Position numbers and translations under genes: made by a program
Shown: piece after piece, positions 9,174 to 14,176 of the stretch
How the letters are laid out: each line of letters begins with the position of its first letter
How positions within the stretch are numbered: position 1 is the first letter of the stretch
Source: Gymnopilus junonius
Taxonomy: Eukaryota; Basidiomycota; Agaricomycetes; Agaricales; Galerinaceae
Assembly: GCA_015501075.1 (NCBI GenBank)
Contig: JADNYJ010000750.1
Span: forward strand, 1 to 14,176
Direction: 5' to 3'
Length of the DNA stretch: 14,176 bases
The notes under the pieces: generated by a model
What the model saw: only the letters and a program-made list of their open reading frames with translations
What the model was told of the DNA's origin: nothing
Database searches by the model: none

Positions 9174-9610
9174 ATAAAAAATACAGAGGCATAGATATAT
9201 CTATGTATGGATCAAAATGTGTTGCAGGTAAACCACGCTTAAACTTCGATGATATAGTTACGTGCAGACAAAATTTTATGGCCTTTTCAAGGATTGCAGT
9301 TTATGAGGTCACAGGGAGAGAAAAACTGCGGAACAAAACAGCGATTCAATATTGTTATTAGTCTGTGAAAGAGCTGAACATATGGTCTACTAGTATTTAT
9401 CTGCTAGTACTTAAAAACACGGTGGGTTTGTTAATTTACTGGTTTGGGTCTTTCACAATACATTTCAACGGATATACACCAGGTTTTAGACGAGTTTGTT
9501 AAGTGGAATGGACGAGCATTTGTAACTGTGTATAAATGTGACGAAGATAGATATAGTTTACAGTCTAACGGTGTATCAAAAATAATCGTGTCTTTATTTT
9601 ATTTCCAGCG
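9174..9610. other. Short region between two convergent genes
   Basis: Shared 3' flank of the genes ending at 9173 (plus) and 9611 (minus). It is A/T-rich with a 16-bp palindrome at 9190-9205. No exon is seen. Confidence 0.5.
9190..9205. repeat. Perfect 16-bp palindrome
   Basis: CATAGATATATCTATG, 17 bases after the stop of the plus-strand orphan gene. It could form an 8-bp stem in the 3' untranslated region. Confidence 0.6.
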
Positions 9611-10447
9611 TTACTGATAGGCACTTTTCGTGATGATATCCTTGAGCTCTATGCGAATCCCTTCTTCGACATCTCCATGGTCCCTCAAAACAAGTGTCAC
9701 CAATCTGTCAACGCACGAGGGGTGAAGTAAACCGAGGGAAGACAGGAACGTTGTACTCCGGCACCCAAAAGCTTCAAAATATTTCTTATACGGCTGGATT
9801 GCAATAGAACCTTTTGCAAATATTTTGTCGAGGTCGCTGGAGATGTGGGCAGAGTCGTTTTCATTTCCTATAATCTCGGCTACAATATCAAAATAATTCA
9901 TGTGCAATACTATCCTCAGGATCGAATAAAAGACTCACGTATATTAGTGGAATCAGATGTGATCGTAGCATTGAGAAGAGTGCTGTTCTTAGCAGACAGC
10001 GCATGCGCTTTGGCTGTCTCGTATAAGGAGTGAAAGAAGGGTCTGAAATCCTCTGTAAACTTGTCTGGAAACATTTTATTGTGGCGAAATTTTAACTTCC
10101 AAATTTATTAGCAGGTGAAAAAGGAACAATGTGATGGACGCACCGTTTTGAATATGGTTGATTCATCATCATGGTCGCAACGGTTTTCGTCAGAGTTTAG
10201 TGCACTGTTTACAGCCAGGAGATGGAGATCGGTCTGTTGGTGAGAAGAATACTATGTTAATTGCTATTTTCCAATTGTCATTTTATTGTCATAACGTGGA
10301 ACCTTTAACCATATATATTCTGCGGACAGCATGGAAACACCCAGATATCGAGATGCCTGTACAAACGAGTGTGACCATCGTAAAGTTAGCCATAGAACAC
10401 ACATACGGAATTACCTCGATATCAAGTCTGTCGCCTTCGTTTTCCAT
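9611..10447 (-). CDS. Multi-exon gene for an unrecognised protein; 3' part certain, 5' exon joining uncertain
   Basis: The firm part is a frame with ATG at 10074 (MFPDKFTEDFRPFFHSLYET), exon 10074-9939, a 59-nt intron (9880-9938, GTGAGT..TTGTAG) and exon 9879-9611. Together they give 134 residues with no known domain. Upstream on the same strand are further exon-like pieces. An ATG at 10447 opens MENEGDRLDIE (10447-10415), joined by a 58-nt intron with a perfect CTAAC branch and TTGTACAG acceptor to ASRYLGVSMLSAEYIW from 10356. Then 10233-10144 encodes LLAVNSALNSDENRCDHDDE, and a 79-nt intron-like segment (10065-10143, GTGCGT..CTAAT..TTTCCAG) ends inside the 10074 start region. The last junction is one base out of phase, and a missing A in the AAAA run (plus-strand TTTT 10146-10149) would fix it. 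Either one gene of about 190 residues or two adjacent ones; function unknown. Confidence 0.55.
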
Positions 10448-10907
10448 GATCAATGAACCTCAGTTGTTAAGGAGTGGATGGATTGTAACCGGGGGAAGTC
10501 CGTAAAAAGGAGCGAAAATAATATATAAAGTGTCAATCTATAAATATAAATAGGGTCAAGTTACCGTATGAGTGTTCGGTTTCAGACGCCGAGAGAACGA
10601 GCGCAAAGAAGGAAGAGTTTGTGGGAAGCATGTCAATGACAAGTCACCGTTGTTATCGGAACGTTTAGAAAGTGACATGAGAGTTTTTTTGCATGGCATG
10701 ATTCTTTCCAACCGATTATCAATTCTTTATGCTCTACCTTTGATTACTTCTTAAAGTCAAATTGCTGTCATCGAAAATAAGATGTAAGCCGAATTAGATA
10801 CCTATGACATCGTCGATCTTTGTCATTTCCATAGGGACATAACGGATCGCTGTGGAGGTGAGTCTGCGATCCGGGCCCAGATCGATGCTCGCCTCTGTCT
10901 CGTCGAT
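10448..10907. other. Region without a supported gene between the orphan gene and repeat copy B
   Basis: Likely promoter of the minus-strand gene at 9611-10447. Open frames here are short and show no splice-linked continuation. A minus-strand ATG at the inner border of repeat copy B gives a basic 31-residue peptide that ends in a stop with no convincing intron. Confidence 0.4.
10521..10530 (-). promoter_or_regulatory. TATA-like box upstream of the minus-strand orphan gene
   Basis: CTTTATATAT on the minus strand, about 75 bases upstream of the ATG at 10447. It supports that ATG as the true 5' end, as inference. Confidence 0.3.
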
Positions 10908-11038
10908 TTAGGAGGCATTTTTGGAGTGACAAATCATACACGCAACCATTTTAATGTTCCGTGGACGGCGGTGGCTGACTGCTTGTCTTCATATATACAT
11001 TTTGAATCAATTAACGAACAGCGTGTCTTCCAGCTTCG

Positions 11039-11100
11039 TATATCGAAGGAAATACCAGTCAACTACATGTATATCGAAGGAAATACCAGTCAACTACATG
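11039..11100 (+). repeat. 31-bp perfect tandem duplication inside repeat copy B
   Basis: 11039-11069 and 11070-11100 are identical, starting TATATCGAAGGAAATACC. Copy A has a single unit. Confidence 0.85.
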
Positions 11101-11270
11101 TGTTTGTTAAAATGATTTCTATCCGGAGGTACGATTTACAAAGAGGTGAGAACCAATTATAAACTATGAATCTGAGGTGATCATGATCATGAGCGTCAGT
11201 TTGATCGAGCGGCAGATAAAAATAGGCGACACAGCTTTGTCAGCAGGATTTCCGACATGCTTAATAATAT

Positions 11271-11406
11271 CGCATTAAGACTTCTTTACGTTCGCTGGGA
11301 GGAGCCTAGATCAGTAGAAAAGGGAAAGGATGTCGTTAAATTAAATCGGTGTAAGTGTCAGAGAAAGCAAGGTTTGAATACTAAGCATATAAAAATGGAA
11401 GTCTTC
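11271..11406. mobile_element. Extra segment of about 136 bp in repeat copy B, possible tiny inverted-repeat insertion
   Basis: Copy A reads through from TTAATAATAT to ATGTATTATGCTGCG with only about 13 bases between. Copy B has about 136 bases there. The extra segment carries AAGACTTC near its left end (11277-11284) and its reverse complement GAAGTCTT near its right end (11398-11405), which suggests a small MITE. The short repeat and unclear target duplication keep this tentative; a deletion in copy A is the alternative. Confidence 0.4.
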
Positions 11407-11452
11407 TAAATGTATTATGCTGCGAAGCCTCAGCATTGATTTACAGCGAAAG

Positions 11453-12007
11453 ATATCGATGAATAATGTGACATTGCATTTCATGGTATAGGGTAGGTAT
11501 GTCCATTAAGTGATAGCAGCCCAAAAACGTGTATCCGAATTTCGCGAACGAAGTGAATTATAGAAGAAAGGTCGACTCGATGATGCGCTTGTCCATGAAG
11601 GTTTGGTTTTTAAGTTTCCTTCGAAGCACATTGTCCCTTTTGACGTTTAGATATTGATACATCTCTTCAATAATCGAAATTATGATAGCGATCAAAAGGT
11701 TATAGCAAGGGCAACGGAGTGATTGAACAGGAGAACCGGGTGAACATATTCGGTGATGTAGGTTTGTTGTAATGAAGGTATGAATAGGAAAATGGTGCTC
11801 CAATAGCAGGCAGAAGACAATCACGTTGCATATCGACTTCACGAGCGGGCGATGGGTTGGTTTATGTATGGAGTATGCCCTTATGCGTTTTTTTTTCTTT
11901 TCTTTTTTTTTAAAGCAACGCAACAGAAGTTAGCTGTTGCTATAATCGACTCATTAAAAACATCAAGAAGAAGAACAGTATGAAACTTACAAGATGTGTG
12001 AGGTCTC
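11453..12007. other. Region between repeat copy B and the helicase gene
   Basis: No gene is confidently supported. A minus-strand frame of about 120 codons (11923-11558, TTG start) contains a hydrophobic stretch (CYNLLIAIIISIIEEMYQ) that resembles a membrane segment. It has no ATG or clear upstream exon, so it may be a captured or decayed gene fragment. A T-rich tract (11888-11911) and a stem-loop (11920-11940) follow the helicase stop in its direction of transcription. Confidence 0.4.
11920..11940 (-). other. Stem-loop followed by an A-rich tract, downstream of the helicase gene
   Basis: GCAACAG and CTGTTGC form a perfect 7-bp stem with a 7-base loop, 68 bases past the helicase stop. On the minus strand an A-rich tract of about 25 bases begins 9 bases further on. 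Helitrons end in a hairpin plus CTRR, but no CTRR follows here within the usual distance, so it is not called as the element end. Confidence 0.45.
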
Positions 12008-14176
12008 TTACAGCCTACAGTTCAGCCGTGATACCTCGCTGCGAAGTTCATCTGATAAACGTGTGTAAATCTTTGATTCAGGAAACCACCGAAGGATAGC
12101 AACACCAGACAAGGACGTCACTCTTGATAACATGACGTATACACCTTGTCCCCTGGCTGATGCAATGTCGACTATGGCTTTAATGAGAGTTTTCCCCTGA
12201 CTTTTGAAGTCGGTGTAGGCGTAAGCTGGAACGAGTGGGAGTTGCAGCCTTGTGAATGCATTGGATTCTATTCCGATGGTATGCAAATCCGAATGGGTGA
12301 TTCGGACTTTGACAGGAAAGACAGGAATCACGTTATCCTCGAGACCGGGCATATTAAAGCCAATTCCTTCCACGTAGACATACGCTACAACTGGGTATCT
12401 GCGTCCTTGTTCATCGATTTCATATAGTACTTTTTTTAGTATTCCTTCTGTTCCGTTTACTACCTTGCTTTCAAATGCGATGTTGTCTGTTACCATGACT
12501 TTCATCCCCTCGAACAAAGGCAAACGTCCCAGAGAATCACGAACATGAGACGAATGAAGATTCCACAAATATTCTGTGCACTCAGAAGGCACGGCAGAAC
12601 GGTTACAAAAATCCCTGGAATAATATACATTCACAGGTTTTTTTAACCGGCGGGCATTAAATTCCAGAAGACGTGCGTTTAACAAATCCCGCAGTGTTCG
12701 GTTTCCAACGATAAATGGTGCATCTGCAAATGTAGCTAATTCTCCAGGATTATCTTGGTGAATACGCGAAAGGAGTCTAGACTGCAAGTAAGCATAATCG
12801 TTGACACTTCCATCACCGGAGTTACGAGTAAGGCATCGTCCAACGCGCAAGCGGCTAAGAAAGCGAGAATAAGGAGGGTCACAGAAATGACGGCAATTCT
12901 TGATTAATTCCACAACTTTGGATACTTGCCTCCAAATCAATATACCATTCATGGCAGATACTTTGTCTTCATCTGCATAGTCATGAAAGAACGGATTGTT
13001 AATGATTTCACCGCAATAAAGAGAACGTTGAATGGGGGTTTGAGCTGACAAAGATCGCCCATGAATACGACGTTTACACCTCCAAATAGTTTAGCACTGT
13101 CAGAGCTTTCATCCCTTTTAGCTTGACGCATGACATTTGACAATTTGCTTAAAAAGAGGGCACCTAACATCGAAACTTCATCAATTATTAAATATAAAAC
13201 ATCTTTCCACATTGCTGACACTGTATTCATATTCCTCTTCGCTGAATTTCCTGGATTCTCCATTATCAAAGAATGCAGAGTTGCGCCACCGATAAGTGTA
13301 GCTGCAGATCCGGTCGGGGCACCGAGTAATATCTTCTTGCGTTGACCAGTGCGATGAAACAGTTCGACTATCGATTTGATGACGTGTGATTTTCCTGTTC
13401 CTCCCACTCCGGACACAAACATCAACAACTGCTCATGGCTTCGCGTTCCGAGATGTCTGGCCACGGTCATGAATGCCTCTAGTTGCTCTTTGTTATCTGA
13501 GAGGTTCATGTCATTTATCACCCCTTCGACAGTGGCGTGAAACATTCTGTTTCGGATTATGCCTTCTTCAGCCAGCACGTCAATTCGTACAAAAGGATCA
13601 GAAGGCAGCTCTCGCGTTTTCTTTTGTCTAACTGGTAAGTTCTCATCTGCGTCATCATGTATGCAACGTTTTCGTTTTAACTTCATTGTCGCCCTCTGTA
13701 CCGTGACATCCTGGCTGTGTAGTCCTGCATCGAATGTTTCAGACACGTCGGTATAACGGTTACTTGTTTGTAAATCTGGCAATTTCAGACACACTTCCAA
13801 TGCATCTGCTACCTGTTTACCGACAGCTTTCTGCAATAAAGAGGCCATGCGAAATTCGGCAGGTGGCTGAACTTCTGCAACATTATCAGAAACATCTTCC
13901 ATCATCGTGAATATTGCAGAACCATAACGTTCCTTCCACCTTGCGATGTCCTCTTCAACGCTTACGTCCATGGCACCATTCCTGGAGCCGCCTGGTTCCT
14001 CTTCTGCAACAACTGTCGATTCGTCTACAACTTCGTTTCCTGCTATGCTTGGTACTCTGAAAGCTATATCCCGGCATTCAGATAAGATGCTCATATTTTT
14101 GATTATGGTACGGTGATCATTCCGCATATCGTGACTTTCAAATGCATTATATGCATTTAACCATGACTCATCTGCC
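12008..14176 (-). CDS. Helitron-type Rep/Hel protein, C-terminal PIF1-family helicase part (partial at right edge, one frameshift)
   Basis: The frame is open to the window edge (no stop before 14176), so the 5' part, which in Helitrons holds the HUH Rep nuclease, lies outside. Visible in order: a Helitron-like linker with NMSILSECRD; Walker A GVGGTGKS (13387-13410); Walker B LIIDEVS (13171-13191); motif III GDLCQLKPP (13034-13059); then, in the next frame, QRSLYCGEIINN, VNGTEG, the motif V-like YTDFKSQGKTL (12185-12217) and the motif VI-like YVMLSRVTSLSG (12104-12139), ending at 12008. This is the SF1B PIF1 helicase order, the enzyme that unwinds donor DNA in rolling-circle transposition. The frame shifts exactly in a C5 run (plus-strand GGGGG 13034-13038), where one more C would keep motif III continuous. 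All helicase motifs remain conserved, so the break is recent or a sequencing error. A stand-alone PIF1-like helicase gene is less likely, given the upstream ECRD linker. Confidence 0.85.

Larger units (their letters stand above)
10908..11452 (+). repeat. Dispersed repeat, copy B (inverted relative to copy A at 5919-6306)
   Basis: Matches the reverse complement of 5919-6306 from TTAGGAGGCATTTTT (10908) to TTTACAGCGAAAG (11452). It differs by a 31-bp tandem duplication (11039-11100) and an extra segment of about 136 bp (11271-11406). The frame seen in copy A is also open here (10926-11162, 78 codons). Together the two copies form a large inverted repeat around 4.6 kb. No clear target-site duplication was found at the outer borders. 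Confidence 0.75.

Noticed and set aside
10158..10505. Plus-strand 115-codon frame
   Set aside because: It is antisense to exons of the minus-strand orphan gene, which have strong branch and acceptor signals; no supporting motif.
10826..10918. Minus-strand ATG frame of 31 basic residues at the border of repeat copy B
   Set aside because: Ends in a stop and no following intron and exon combination gave a continuing frame; the corresponding site in copy A has an immediate stop.
11297..11330. Helitron 3' terminus (CTGA followed by T on the minus strand)
   Set aside because: No GC-rich hairpin at the required distance, and the site lies inside the extra segment of repeat copy B.
11558..11923. 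Minus-strand frame with a hydrophobic segment, considered as an ion-channel fragment
   Set aside because: No ATG, no upstream exon found, and the resemblance is limited to one hydrophobic stretch.
1..14176. CRISPR arrays, rRNA, tRNA genes and prokaryotic operons
   Set aside because: No regularly spaced repeats, conserved RNA segments or ribosome-binding-site-led gene strings were seen; the window is eukaryotic in structure.

Overview
The window looks like nuclear DNA of a filamentous basidiomycete, most likely an Agaricomycete. The reasons are: protein genes cut by 50-60 nt GT..AG introns, tandem F-box/leucine-rich-type genes of the kind these fungi expand, a Helitron-type PIF1 helicase, and small TA-flanked inverted-repeat elements. 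No bacterial signals (operons, ribosome binding sites) are seen. Gene assignments rest on reading frames, splice signals and motifs visible in the sequence. No database search was possible.

Layout. 1-106 may be the N-terminus of a Ser/Pro-rich protein leaving the window to the left (weak). 107-1679 has no convincing gene. 1680-2321 is a non-autonomous Tc1/mariner-pogo-like element (MITE) with perfect 25-bp terminal inverted repeats, ending 12 bases from the stop codon of the first F-box gene. 2334-3538 and 4216-5410 (both minus) are tandem paralogous F-box-like genes with an intron at an equivalent place; the second has one frame break. 5919-6306 and 10908-11452 are two copies of one repeat in opposite orientation. 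They bracket a 4.6-kb island that holds a third, more distant F-box gene with two frame breaks (6502-7706, minus), a second TA-flanked MITE (7820-7996), and two convergent small multi-exon genes of unknown function (8288-9173 plus; 9611-10447 minus). 12008-14176 (minus) is the C-terminal helicase half of a Helitron Rep/Hel protein, open at the right edge of the window and broken by one frameshift in a C5 run.

The most interesting points are the repeat-bounded island with two orphan genes that only become visible after splicing, and the fact that every frame break can be resolved by a one-base change in a short homopolymer run. That pattern leaves open whether the breaks are true gene decay or sequencing error. 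The picture is a transposon-rich, rapidly evolving subgenomic region rather than a pathway cluster; no common biochemical function links the genes.
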